Shown: positions 25,255-34,773 of the stretch, piece by piece
Layout of the letters: every line of letters begins with the position of its first letter
Position numbering within the stretch: the stretch's first letter is position 1
Source of the DNA: Sandaracinus sp.
Lineage (GTDB): Bacteria; Myxococcota_A; Polyangia; Polyangiales; Houyiibacteriaceae
NCBI GenBank assembly: GCA_002699025.1
Contig: PABA01000176.1
Span: 1 to 64,000 of the forward strand
Reading direction: 5' to 3'
DNA: 64,000 nt
Made by a program: the position numbers and the translations under genes
The notes under the pieces: model-generated
What the model saw: the letters and a program-made list of their open reading frames with translations, nothing else
Databases searched by the model: none
Told to the model about the DNA's origin: nothing

Positions 25255-26061
25255 ATGGGCAACAGCGACACGGGCGAGAGCGGCGTCGAGAGGAACGTGG
25301 AGAGGAACACCGGGCGGCGGCTCGAAGGGAAGGTCGCCATCGTCACCGGCGCGAGCCGGGGCATCGGGGCGGCCATCGCCACGCGGCTGGCCACCGAGGG
25401 GGCGAAGGTGGTCCTCGCCTCCCGGAAGATCGAGGGGCTGAAGGCCGTGGCCGAGCAGATCGGGGACGCGGCGCTCCCCATCGCCTGCCACACGGGCAAG
25501 GAGGAGCAGGTCGACGGCCTGATCGCCGAGACCGTCGCCACCCTGGGCAAGGTCGACGTGCTGGTGAACAACGCCGCGACCAACCCCTACTTCGGCCCGA
25601 TGATGAACGTCGAGTGGGGCGCCTGGGACAAGACCTTCGAGGTCAACCTCAAGGGCTACTTCGCCTGCGCGCGCGCCGTCGCCCGCCACCTCCTCGAGCG
25701 CAAGGCGGCCGGCTCGATCGTCAACGTGACCTCCGTGCTCGGCCAGATGGCCGCGCCGCTCCAGGGCGTCTACGGCATGACCAAGGCCGGGGTGATCTCG
25801 ATGACGCAGACCCTCGCCGCCGAGCTCGGCCCCTCGGGCATCCGGGTGAACGCCATCGCGCCCGGCCTCGTGGAGACCCGCTTCGCCTCGGCGCTCACGG
25901 GCAACCCGGAGATCAAACAGATGGTGCTCGACCGCACGACGCTGAAGCGCATCGCCCAGCCCGAGGACATCGCCGGCACGGCCGCGTTCCTCGCGAGCGA
26001 CGACGCCGCCTACGTCACGGGCCAGACGATCGCCGTCGACGGCGGCTGGACGGTGACCTGA
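25255..26061 (+). CDS. Short-chain dehydrogenase/reductase
   Basis: The 268-aa enzyme is a classical SDR with a ~20-residue N-terminal extension. The cofactor motif is [13 protein letters not shown] (~30-42), then NNAATNP, the catalytic Ser in VTSVLGQ, and YGMTK (Tyr/Lys). A C-terminal [17 protein letters not shown] is typical of the family. It probably oxidises or reduces a small alcohol/ketone with NAD(P)(H); Arg in ASRK after strand 2 hints at NADP use. Its stop codon overlaps the start of the histidine ammonia-lyase gene (TGATG at 26059), so the two are cotranscribed. Confidence 0.88.
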   Translation: MGNSDTGESGVERNVERNTGRRLEGKVAIVTGASRGIGAAIATRLATEGAKVVLASRKIEGLKAVAEQIGDAALPIACHTGKEEQVDGLIAETVATLGKVDVLVNNAATNPYFGPMMNVEWGAWDKTFEVNLKGYFACARAVARHLLERKAAGSIVNVTSVLGQMAAPLQGVYGMTKAGVISMTQTLAAELGPSGIRVNAIAPGLVETRFASALTGNPEIKQMVLDRTTLKRIAQPEDIAGTAAFLASDDAAYVTGQTIAVDGGWTVT

Positions 26062-27647
26062 TGAGCCAGGACCTGATGAGCCCCGACCTCCACGACGCGC
26101 CCCGTACGCTCCCGCTCGGCGCCGGCTGGTCCCTCGAGGACCTCTGGGCGCTGGCGCATCGCCGCGCGCGCCTCCACTTCGGCGACGACGCCCGGGCGGC
26201 CGTCGAGGCGGCCCACGACTACGTCGCGCGCCTCGCCGCGGAGGGCGACGAGGCCCCGAACGTCTACGGCGTGAACACGGGCTTCGGCGCCCTCGCGGAG
26301 ACGCGCATCGCCGCCGATCAGATCCGCCAGCTCCAGCACAACCTCCTGCGGAGCCACGCCTGCGGCGTCGGCCCGGAGCTCCCGGCGCCGGCCGTGCGGG
26401 CGATGATCGCTCTCCGCGCCCAGGTGCTCGCCCTCGGCTGCTCGGGCGTGCGCCCGGTGCTCGTCGAGCGGCTCCTCGACCTGCTCGAGCACGACATCCT
26501 CCCCTGCATCCCTTCCCAGGGGTCCGTCGGCGCGAGCGGCGATCTCGCTCCCCTCGCGCACCTCGCGCTGGTGCTCGTCGGCGAGGGCGAGGCCATCGTG
26601 GACGGCGCGCGCATGCCCGGCGCCGACGCGCTCGCGCGCCACGGGCTGAAGCCGCTCGCCCTCGAGGCGAAGGAGGGGCTCGCGCTCATCAACGGCACGC
26701 AGATGATGCTCGCCGTGGGCGGGCTGGCGGTGGTCGAGGCGCAGCGGCTCTGCACGCTCGCGGACGTGATCGGGGCCATGAGCCTCGACGCCCTCGAGGG
26801 CTCCGGGCGCCCCTTCGACCCGCGCATCCAGGCCGTGCGCCCGCACCCGGGGCAGGCCCAGAGCGCCGGCAACCTCCGCGCGCTCCTCGCCGACTCGGAG
26901 ATCATGGAGAGCCACCGGGACTGCCACAAGGTGCAGGACCCCTACTCGCTCCGCTGCATGCCCCAGGTGCACGGCGCCTCCCGGGACACGCTCGCCTTCG
27001 CGCGCCAGGTGCTCGAGCGCGAGCTGGTGGCAGCGACGGACAACCCGCTGATCTTCGTCGCCGAGGACGGCACGGCGGACGTGATCAGCGGCGGCAACTT
27101 CCACGGGCAGCCCCTGGCGCTCGCCCTCGACGCGGCGACCATGGCCGTGGCCGAGCTCGCGAACGTGGCCGAGCGGCGCCTCGAGCAGCTCGTGAACCCG
27201 GCCATGTCGAGCGGCCTGCCGCCCTTCCTCGGGCCGCGCTCGGGGCTCGACTCGGGATTCATGATGGCGCAGGTCACGGCGGCCGCGCTGGTCAGCGAGA
27301 ACAAGGTGCTCTGCCACCCCTCGAGCGTGGACTCGATCCCCTCGTCGGCGGGCAAGGAGGACCACGTCTCGATGGGCTCGATCTCCTCGCGCAAGCTCGG
27401 CCAGGTCGTCGACCACGTGCGGAAGGTGCTCGCGATCGAGGCGATGGTGGCGGCCCAGGGGATCGACCTGCGCGGTCCGCTCCAGCCCGGGGCGGGGGTG
27501 CGGGCAGCGCACGGGAAGCTGCGGGAGAGCGTGCCGACGCTCGAGGGCGACCGGACGCTGCACCACGACATGGCGCGCGCCGAGTCGCTGCTCGCGAGCG
27601 GCGCGCTGCGCGAAGCCGTCGAGGCGGCGATCGGCCCCCTGAGCTGA
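26061..27647 (+). CDS. hutH: Histidine ammonia-lyase
   Basis: The 528-aa enzyme belongs to the MIO-dependent aromatic amino acid lyase family. Ala-Ser-Gly in [17 protein letters not shown] forms the MIO electrophile. The catalytic Tyr lies in [10 protein letters not shown], and GGNFHGQ and [13 protein letters not shown] are further active-site signatures. Ser-His in [10 protein letters not shown] at the selectivity position indicates histidine (to urocanate) rather than phenylalanine or tyrosine. Length fits HutH with ~20 extra N-terminal residues; ATG 26076 is an alternative start. It is coupled to an SDR, and no hutU, hutI or hutG is nearby, which is unusual for histidine catabolism. Confidence 0.9.
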   Translation: MSQDLMSPDLHDAPRTLPLGAGWSLEDLWALAHRRARLHFGDDARAAVEAAHDYVARLAAEGDEAPNVYGVNTGFGALAETRIAADQIRQLQHNLLRSHACGVGPELPAPAVRAMIALRAQVLALGCSGVRPVLVERLLDLLEHDILPCIPSQGSVGASGDLAPLAHLALVLVGEGEAIVDGARMPGADALARHGLKPLALEAKEGLALINGTQMMLAVGGLAVVEAQRLCTLADVIGAMSLDALEGSGRPFDPRIQAVRPHPGQAQSAGNLRALLADSEIMESHRDCHKVQDPYSLRCMPQVHGASRDTLAFARQVLERELVAATDNPLIFVAEDGTADVISGGNFHGQPLALALDAATMAVAELANVAERRLEQLVNPAMSSGLPPFLGPRSGLDSGFMMAQVTAAALVSENKVLCHPSSVDSIPSSAGKEDHVSMGSISSRKLGQVVDHVRKVLAIEAMVAAQGIDLRGPLQPGAGVRAAHGKLRESVPTLEGDRTLHHDMARAESLLASGALREAVEAAIGPLS

Positions 27648-27811
27648 CGCTTCGACCTGGTCGATCCCGTCGGTCGGACCCGTCGAAATTCCGTCATTTC
27701 TACCATTTCTCATTCTCAGAGGTTGACGAAGACGAGGTCGAACACCACATCTGGGTGACCGTCGTTGGAGACGGTGGAGAAAGCGTGCTGGGGGGTGCGC
27801 TCTGAGAGCCC

Positions 27812-29005
27812 ATGAGCCCCATCAGTGAGCTTCGACAGCTGGCGAGCGGCGCCGAGACCGGCGAGTTCGTCTGCGCAGGCCAGACCGCCGAGGTCCACGT
27901 CCACCTCCAATCCGGGCGCGTGGCGTGGGCCACCTCCTCCGCGGCCCGGGTCGGTCTCGCCCAGCTCCTCCAGGACTTCTGCGCCCTCGACGGCAAGGCG
28001 CTCGGCGAGGTCGTCCGGAGCTGTCAGCGCGAGCGGCGCCCCCTCGGCGAGACCCTCGTGCAGCGCGGGCTGGCGGCCCCGGCACAGATCCGCGCCGCCC
28101 TCCGGGCGCAGATCGAGGACGCGCTGGCGACCCTTCCGGGGGAGGCTCGGACCGAGTCGGTCTTCCTCCCCCGCGGACCGCGCTACCGCAGCTACGACCT
28201 GACCTACACGTTCGCCTTCGACGACCTCTGCCGCCGCCGTCGGCGCGACTCGGCCAAGCGCCTCCCCGCCATCCCGGGCCCGGCGCCAGCCGCGTCGGAG
28301 CAGCTCGCCCGCCGCCTCCAGGCGCTGGACCGGGAGCAGCCCGACGTGCGCTGGATCGAGCGGCGGCACGCGAGCGCACGAGGCGACGGCCAGCGGGTTC
28401 CCGACGGGACGCCGCTCGAGAGCGACGCGGAGCTGGTCGTCGTGCGCGGCGGGCGGCAGAGCCTGCTCGGTGCCGCCCTCGACGAGGAGCGGGTCTGGTG
28501 CGGCGTCCACCCGGACGCGATCGTCGGCGCCATGGTCCCCGTTCTCCGTCGCCACCTCGGCGTCGCGAGCCTGGGGAAGCCGCAGGCCCCGCCGGCGCCC
28601 CCGACCGGGCCCGCGCGGATCGGTGGCTCGGCCTTCGTGGGGGCGTTGCTGGAGCGGAGCCGGGAGGTCTGGGCGGTCGTGGCGGTGGATCACCGCGACG
28701 GGGTGGAAGTGCTGGGCGAGCGCCCGCCGGCGGGCGAGGAGGCGGCGGACGCCGTCCTCCAGGCGTCGCGCTTCATGGACGCCGTCCGGCCCCTGGTGGC
28801 TGCCGAGGGCGCGGCGGCGAGCGCGAAGCTGCTCGCGAGCGGCCCCTCCCGCGCGCTCTTCGGCGGACAGGTCGATGGCCACCCGCGGCTGGCGCAGCTC
28901 TGGCTCGTGGTCGACCCGGCCGAAGAGCACGGGCTCGGCTGGGCGCTCCTGGATGCCCTCCTGCGCGAGCCGGCCGAGGCCCTGGGCCTCGACGCGCCCG
29001 GATGA
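27812..29005 (+). CDS. PATAN/DUF4388-like and Roadblock-like signalling protein
   Basis: The 397-aa protein starts with a small beta domain (TGEFVCAGQTAEVHVHLQSGR... truncated here; ~16-45) resembling PATAN/DUF4388 regulators. A helical RPLGETLVQRGLAAPAQIRA segment follows that matches the T2SSE/MshEN N-terminal pattern. The C-terminal ~110 residues (from about FVGALLERSREVWAVVAVDH) have the alternating strand-helix pattern of Roadblock/LC7 domains. PATAN and Roadblock modules work with small GTPases and gliding/polarity systems in myxobacteria. It is soluble. It lies ~120 bp upstream of a stand-alone Roadblock gene, its probable partner. ATG 27812 was chosen because the conserved domain begins there. 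Confidence 0.68.
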   Translation: MSPISELRQLASGAETGEFVCAGQTAEVHVHLQSGRVAWATSSAARVGLAQLLQDFCALDGKALGEVVRSCQRERRPLGETLVQRGLAAPAQIRAALRAQIEDALATLPGEARTESVFLPRGPRYRSYDLTYTFAFDDLCRRRRRDSAKRLPAIPGPAPAASEQLARRLQALDREQPDVRWIERRHASARGDGQRVPDGTPLESDAELVVVRGGRQSLLGAALDEERVWCGVHPDAIVGAMVPVLRRHLGVASLGKPQAPPAPPTGPARIGGSAFVGALLERSREVWAVVAVDHRDGVEVLGERPPAGEEAADAVLQASRFMDAVRPLVAAEGAAASAKLLASGPSRALFGGQVDGHPRLAQLWLVVDPAEEHGLGWALLDALLREPAEALGLDAPG

Positions 29006-29127
29006 ACGGCGCCGGAGGAGCGGGGCTGGAGGAGCGGCGCTGGATCAGATGATGCGCGGCGAGGAGCCGCGGGAGCTCGCTCCCCTTCGGAGCGAGGCAC
29101 GGACCCATGGGGTCCCGAGGAGAACGA

Positions 29128-29490
29128 ATGGCCAACGTGAAGGAATCGCTCGCTCGCATTCTCGAGGTCGATGGCGCGCTGGGCGCGTGCATCGTGGACA
29201 GCGACAGCGGGATGATGCTCGGCGCCGAGGGCGGCGGGCCCGTGAACCTGGAGATCGCCGCGGCGGGGAACACCGAGGTGGTGCGCGCGAAGCGAAAGAC
29301 GATGGCGGCGCTCGAGCTCTCCGACGAGATCGAGGACATCCTCATCACGCTCGGCGACCAGTACCACATCATCCGCCCGACCCAGGGCAACCGCGCCCTC
29401 TTCATCTACGCGGTGATCGATCGGAAGCGAGGCAACCTCGCCCTCGCCCGTCACAAGCTCGCGGCGATCGACGCCGAGCTGGTGATCTGA
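29128..29490 (+). CDS. Roadblock/LC7-domain protein (MglB-like class)
   Basis: The 120-aa protein is a single Roadblock/LC7 domain: KESLARILEVDGALGACIVD, GNTEVVRAKRKTM, the ILITLGDQYHIIRP strand pair and LALARHKLAAIDAEL as the last helix. This family includes MglB, the GTPase-activating partner of MglA in Myxococcus motility and polarity, but also many orphan regulators; no GTPase is visible in the window. ATG 29128 is preferred because GAGGAG lies 6-10 bases before it. It probably functions with the larger Roadblock-containing protein encoded upstream. Confidence 0.85.
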   Translation: MANVKESLARILEVDGALGACIVDSDSGMMLGAEGGGPVNLEIAAAGNTEVVRAKRKTMAALELSDEIEDILITLGDQYHIIRPTQGNRALFIYAVIDRKRGNLALARHKLAAIDAELVI

Positions 29491-29898
29491 GCCCGCGCGG
29501 CGGCGGCGCGCGGAGCCGGGCGGGCGCCGGACGGGGCCTCCCCGGTGGCCGGCCGGGCGCCCCGCCGGGAGCCCCCCGAGAGCGGCGGCGGCGGCGCATG
29601 CACGGCCCGGGGAGGCGCGGCGGCGGGCGCTCCTCGGCGCGCTCCTCCGCGGGCGGACACGTCGCGCGCCGAGGGTCGCGACGGCCGACCGGCTCCAGGG
29701 CCTCGCCAGGCCGCTGCGGGGGAGGCCCCCGAGCCTTCCACCGACCGCTCCTTCGCGCGGGGGAAGGAGGGCCGGGAACGCCTGGAATCATGGTTCAAAC
29801 CTCCGGGCGCCTCTGCTACCGTCGCCGAACGTGTCCGTCCTCCGGGGGACGCCGGAGGCGGTCGCCGCGGCCGAGCCCGCGCACCGCGTAGCCCCTGC
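29491..29898. other. Gap without a recognisable gene
   Basis: A 408-bp GC-rich stretch between the Roadblock gene and the first giant TPR gene. It is open in several frames but the translations are Arg/Gly/Pro-rich with no family signal. The terminator of the Roadblock gene and the promoter of the long TPR operon should be here; neither could be pinpointed. Confidence 0.5.
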
Positions 29899-32800
29899 AT
29901 GGTCAAGCCCCCCTCCATCCCCGCCGACGCCCGCGCCGAGGCCCCCTCACCGACCCCGGGCGCCGATCCGGCGACCGCCCCGAGCCTGGAAGAGCGCGCC
30001 GCGACGCTGATGGACGAGCTCGCGCAGGTCGAGCGCAAGGAGCACCGCGCCGTGCTCCAGTGGGAGCTCGGCCGGCTCGCCGAGAAGGCGGGCGACACCG
30101 CCGGCGCCGTGAAGGCGTATCTCACGGCGTACAACCACGCGCCGCAGTTCCGACCGCCGCTCTTCGACCTCATCCGCATCTTCGAGCGGCGGCGCTCCTT
30201 CAAGAACCTGACGCGGCTCTACGACGCGGAGCTGAAGAGCGCGCGCTCGGAGGGCGACCGGGCCTCCGCCGAGGCGGACCTCGCCGCGATCCTCGAAGAT
30301 CGGCAGGGCGACCCCGGCGCCGCCCTCGAGCACCTCGAGCGCGCGACGCGGCGGGAGGACGGGCCGGCCGTGGCGACGGCGGGGCTCTTCCTCGAGCGGA
30401 GCGCGCGCCGGGCGGCGGACGGGGCGCTCGTGGCCCAGGCCCTGGCGGCGCGGGCGCGTTCGGCGACCGATCCGGTCTGGAAGGCGCTGCTGCTGGTGGA
30501 CCTGGCGGCCGAGCGCGCGGAGGGGGTCGAGGAGGGCGCCCTCGACGCCGCCATGGCCGCCCTGGACGAGGCCCTCGGGCTCGGCGTCGTGCGCTTCCGG
30601 GTGCTCTCGGCGATGGAGCGCCTCGCCCGGGCGCACGACCGGCCGGCGGACCTGGTGCGGGCCCTCGAGGGGCTCGCCGAGCTCGCCGCCCAGGCCGCCC
30701 GGGGCGAAGAGGGCGAGGGCTCCGGGGCCTTCTCCGTACAGCGCTTCGCCGACGAGCAGCGGGCGGCCGGTCGCGCCGCCGCGCTCCACCTCGAAGCGGC
30801 GACGCTGCGCCTCCACCGGCTCGAGGACGCCGCGGGGGCCGCCGAGCAGCTCGGCCTGGCCGTCGCACTCCGGCCCGACGACGCCTTCCTCCGGCTGGCG
30901 CTGGTCGAGGCGGCGGCCCGCGCCGAGCAGAACGAGCGGGTCGAGGAGCAGGCGGAGGCGCTCCTCGCGAAGGCCGAGCCGAGCGAAGGGGAAGAAGAAG
31001 AGGGCGCGAGGGAGAGCCCGCTCGGGCCCGACGTCTCGGCCGCGCTCCTCTACCACGCGGCCCGCGCCGCGGCGCAGCGGGGAGACGAGGAGGCGGCCCT
31101 CGCCCGGCTCCGCGAGGTGCTCGAGCGCGCGCCCGAGTCGACGACGGCCCGGGTGACGGCCGACGCCTGGCACCTGGCCGGCGGTCACCTCGACGGGTGG
31201 GTCGACGTGCTCGCCGCCCGCTCCGGCCCGGACGAGGATCGGGCCGCTGCCCTCTGGCGCGCCGCGACCCTCGCCGCCCAGGAGCTCGGCGACTTCGGCC
31301 GGGCCAAGCCGCTCTACGAGCAGGCCTCGCTCCACGCCCCGGACCCGACGCCCATCCTCCGCTCGCTTCACGAGGCGGCGCGCGAGGCGGGCGACGACGC
31401 CGCCGCCGCCGACGCGATCGCGGCGCTCCTCGGCCGCGAGGTGGATCCCGAGGAGCGCTCGGCGCTGCTCCACGAGCGGGTCGGGCTCCTGAAGGCGAGC
31501 GGCGAGGACGAGGCCGGGCGCGATCCGACGAAGGCCGCGCTCACCCACGCGCTCGGCGTCGAGGCAGCCCGCGCCTGGGCCGCCGACGCGGCGCGGGTCC
31601 ACGCGGCCGAAGCGGGGGACCACGCGCTCCTGGCGAAGGCCCACCTGGCGCTCGCCGAACGGGCCGTCGAGGAGGAGCTGGCGGCGGCCCATCGCGTGGC
31701 CGCGGCGCGCGCGCTGGCGAGGGGCGGCGACGACGAGGCCGCCATCGAGGAGCTCCGGGGCGCCCTGGAGCGCTCTCCGGGCCACCCCTACGCCGTCGCC
31801 CTCCTCGAGCAGATCTACCGCTCCCGCGGCGAGGCCGACGAGGTCGTCCGCCTCCTCCGCGAGGCCGCCGCCGCCCACACGGGGAGCCGCGCGGCGCTCG
31901 TCGAGCTGCTCCTCGCCGGGGCCGCCGCCGAGGCCGCCGGCGACGCCTCGGTCGCCGCCGAGACCTACGAGGAGGCCGCGGACCTCGCGCCGGAGGCCGT
32001 CTCGCCGCTCTGGGCGCTCGAGCGCCTGGCCTCCAAGACCGGCGACGACGAGCTGCTCCTCCGCGCCCGCGAGGGGCTCTCGGAGCGGGAGATCGCGGAG
32101 GACGCGCCGGCCCGGGCGACGCTGGAGCTCGGCGAGCACTACGCCCACGTCGACAAACCGGAGCTGGCGGAGGGGCCTCTCCGGGGCGCCCTCGAGAGCC
32201 CGGTCGGGCCCGAGGCGGCGGCCTCGCTGGCGCTCCTCCCGGAAGATCGCGCCGACCCCATGGCGCGGCTCGCGGGCCTGCGCGTGCTCGCCGCCCTCCC
32301 CGAAGACGGCGCGCGCCTCTCGCGCGAGCTGGGCGCCACCGCGGAGATCGACGCGCTCGATCCGGCCGTGGCCGAAGACGCGGCGAAGGCGCTGCTCGCG
32401 CGGAGCGACGACGAGGAGGCGGAGGACGACCTCTGGGCGCTGCTCAGCCGCATCGCCTCGGCCACCGCGGACGGCGACTTCGCCACGCGCGCCGAGCTCC
32501 TGCTGCGGCTGGCGGGTCGGACGCGGGACCCGGCGGCGGGCTCGGACCTCACCCTCCACGCGCTCCGCGCGAAGATCGTCGCGGAGGGCGCCGAGGCGAC
32601 CGACGACGCCTTCCTCCTGGCGCAGGAGCTCGCCTACGACGCGCACGGGACCGCCGTGGGCGCCGTCGCGGCGGACGAGACGCTCGAGGCCGGCGACGAC
32701 CCGGACACGCGGGCGGACGCGCTCCTCGGACGCCTCGTCCACACGGCCGACGCCACGCGGAGCAGCCTGGTCGCCGCGGCCGGGCGCGCGCTGGCGGCTG

Positions 32801-34773
32801 CGCGGCGCCCCGAGGCCGTCGCGCGCCTCCGCGAGGTGCTCGAGAGCGACCCCCACGACCTCGCCTCCTGGGAGGCGCTCCGCGTCGCCGCCCGGGACCA
32901 GGGCGAGTGGGAGGACGTGGTGCGCGCCTGCGACACGCTCGCCGACGCCCTCGAGGGGGCGGACCGGCACGAGATGCGCGAGGAAGCGGCGGCCGCGCTG
33001 ATGGACCACCTGGACCGCCCGGACGAGGCCGAGCAGCGCCTCCGCGAGGTGGTCGAGGCCGACCGGAGCCGCCCGAACGCCTACTTCCGGCTGCACGATC
33101 TGCTCGTGGACCGGGGCGACGAGGACGCGCTCCTCGAGCTGGTCGAGAAGCGCATCCACGCGATCGACGACGGCGCCCAGCTCGAGCGGCTCTTCTACGA
33201 GAAGGCGCGCCTGCATCGCTCGCGGGGCGAGCTCGACGCGGCCCTCGAGGCCATCGAGAACCTGGTGATGCTCGACGAGCAGCACGTGGGCGGCATCGCC
33301 CTCGCCGTCGAGATCCACGTCTCGCGGGAGGACTGGCGGGCCGCCGTCGAGGGGCTGCGGCAGATCGCGGCCGCGGACGTGCCGGCGAAGCAGAAGCGGA
33401 TCTCCCTGCTCGGCGCGGCGGACTTCCTCGAGCACAAGCTCGACGACGCGAGCGGAGCCCTGGACCAGCTCCGCGAGGTGGAGCGGCTCGGCCTCGCGGA
33501 CGGCGCCCTCTACCGGCGCATGGCGGACGTGGCGGTGCGGGCCGGGCGCGCGGCGGACGCCGCGGACGTGATGGTGAAGGCCGCCGAGCAGTCCGAGGGG
33601 GAGCGGCGCGCGGCGCTCTTCAAGCGCGCCGGACAGCTCCAGGCGGAGGCCCTCTCGCTCCCGCAGGCGGCCGTCCAGAGCTACGAGGCGGCGCTCGCCG
33701 TGGACCCGACGGACCTGGACGCGGCCCGGGCCGTGGCCGAGCTGCTCGACGACCCGGCCCGGCGCGAGCGCCACGCGCGCCAGTTCGAGCATGCGGTCCG
33801 CGAGCGCGTCGCCCACGAAGGCCTCGCGCTCGGGCACCTGCGCATGCTCCTGCCCGCAGCGCGCTGGGCGGGGGACGCCGGCCTCGAACGCGCCGTGCTG
33901 CAGGCGCTGGTGGCGCTCGGGGAGGCGAACGAGGAGGAGCGCCGCGCCTCGGAGGAGGACACGGCGATCCTGGCGCGCCCGAACCTCGGGCAGCTCGGCG
34001 AGGAGCGAATGGCCATGCTGCGGGCGCCGGCGGACGGCGGGCCCGAGCTGGAGCTCGCACGCCTGGTCGACGAGAGCCTCTGCGGGGCGCTCGGGCTCGA
34101 GCCGGGCAGCCTCGGCGCCGGGCGCGGAGAGATCCTCTCGCCGCGGAAGCCGCACCCGCTCCGGAGCGAGCTCGAGGTGCTGGCGGGCTTCTTCGGCGTG
34201 GAGGTGGGCGACGTCTACCACGGCGGGGACGACGCGGGGCGCATCCTCGGGCTCCCGGGCAAGAAGGGGCGCGCGAGCTGGGTCGTCGGGAGCGGCGTGC
34301 GGGCGCCCCTCGATCCGCTGCGGCGCTTCCTCGCGGGCCAGCAGGCCTACGGGCTCCACCGCGGGGTCAGCGCCTTGCTCCGGCGCGCCCCGCAGGACGG
34401 CGCCACCCTCCTCTTCGCGGCGGCCGCCGCCGCGGACGTGCCCCTCGCCGCGGGCCGCGAACGTCACGGCGTGGTGGAGTGGGCGCGCCGGCTGACGAAG
34501 GCCATGCCGCGGAAGGTCCGCAAGGCCGTGGCGCAGCTCGCGCCGACGCTCGCCGACGGGGGCGCGGGCCTCGAGCCGCTCTGCCGCGACGTCCGCCGGA
34601 GCGCCATGCGCTCGGGGCTCCTCGTCGGTGGAGAGCTCGGCCTGGTGCTCGAGGCGCTCCTCGACGAGCCGCCGCGGGTCGGCACCGTGCGCGCCGCGCC
34701 GGAGGCCTACGACCTGCTCCTCTTCTCTCTCTCGCCGGCGATGATCGAGCTTCGCCGAGGGTTGGGCGCGTGA
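29899..34773 (+). CDS. Giant TPR-repeat protein 1
   Basis: The 1624-aa protein is almost entirely alpha-helical. A ~30-residue disordered start is followed by many tetratricopeptide-like pairs (for example LGRLAEKAGDTAGAVKAYL, DLAAILEDRQGDPGAALEHL) to about residue 1360. The last ~260 residues form a separate alpha/beta domain beginning around MAMLRAPADGG and including HPLRSELEVLAGFFGVEVGD and RRLTKAMPRKVRKAVAQLAP; the same domain ends the next protein. No signal peptide is seen, so it is probably a cytoplasmic scaffold. Its stop overlaps the GTG of the second TPR gene (GTGA, 34770-34773). Start ATG 29899 gives a short leader before the first helix; function is unknown. Confidence 0.8.
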   Translation: MVKPPSIPADARAEAPSPTPGADPATAPSLEERAATLMDELAQVERKEHRAVLQWELGRLAEKAGDTAGAVKAYLTAYNHAPQFRPPLFDLIRIFERRRSFKNLTRLYDAELKSARSEGDRASAEADLAAILEDRQGDPGAALEHLERATRREDGPAVATAGLFLERSARRAADGALVAQALAARARSATDPVWKALLLVDLAAERAEGVEEGALDAAMAALDEALGLGVVRFRVLSAMERLARAHDRPADLVRALEGLAELAAQAARGEEGEGSGAFSVQRFADEQRAAGRAAALHLEAATLRLHRLEDAAGAAEQLGLAVALRPDDAFLRLALVEAAARAEQNERVEEQAEALLAKAEPSEGEEEEGARESPLGPDVSAALLYHAARAAAQRGDEEAALARLREVLERAPESTTARVTADAWHLAGGHLDGWVDVLAARSGPDEDRAAALWRAATLAAQELGDFGRAKPLYEQASLHAPDPTPILRSLHEAAREAGDDAAAADAIAALLGREVDPEERSALLHERVGLLKASGEDEAGRDPTKAALTHALGVEAARAWAADAARVHAAEAGDHALLAKAHLALAERAVEEELAAAHRVAAARALARGGDDEAAIEELRGALERSPGHPYAVALLEQIYRSRGEADEVVRLLREAAAAHTGSRAALVELLLAGAAAEAAGDASVAAETYEEAADLAPEAVSPLWALERLASKTGDDELLLRAREGLSEREIAEDAPARATLELGEHYAHVDKPELAEGPLRGALESPVGPEAAASLALLPEDRADPMARLAGLRVLAALPEDGARLSRELGATAEIDALDPAVAEDAAKALLARSDDEEAEDDLWALLSRIASATADGDFATRAELLLRLAGRTRDPAAGSDLTLHALRAKIVAEGAEATDDAFLLAQELAYDAHGTAVGAVAADETLEAGDDPDTRADALLGRLVHTADATRSSLVAAAGRALAAARRPEAVARLREVLESDPHDLASWEALRVAARDQGEWEDVVRACDTLADALEGADRHEMREEAAAALMDHLDRPDEAEQRLREVVEADRSRPNAYFRLHDLLVDRGDEDALLELVEKRIHAIDDGAQLERLFYEKARLHRSRGELDAALEAIENLVMLDEQHVGGIALAVEIHVSREDWRAAVEGLRQIAAADVPAKQKRISLLGAADFLEHKLDDASGALDQLREVERLGLADGALYRRMADVAVRAGRAADAADVMVKAAEQSEGERRAALFKRAGQLQAEALSLPQAAVQSYEAALAVDPTDLDAARAVAELLDDPARRERHARQFEHAVRERVAHEGLALGHLRMLLPAARWAGDAGLERAVLQALVALGEANEEERRASEEDTAILARPNLGQLGEERMAMLRAPADGGPELELARLVDESLCGALGLEPGSLGAGRGEILSPRKPHPLRSELEVLAGFFGVEVGDVYHGGDDAGRILGLPGKKGRASWVVGSGVRAPLDPLRRFLAGQQAYGLHRGVSALLRRAPQDGATLLFAAAAAADVPLAAGRERHGVVEWARRLTKAMPRKVRKAVAQLAPTLADGGAGLEPLCRDVRRSAMRSGLLVGGELGLVLEALLDEPPRVGTVRAAPEAYDLLLFSLSPAMIELRRGLGA

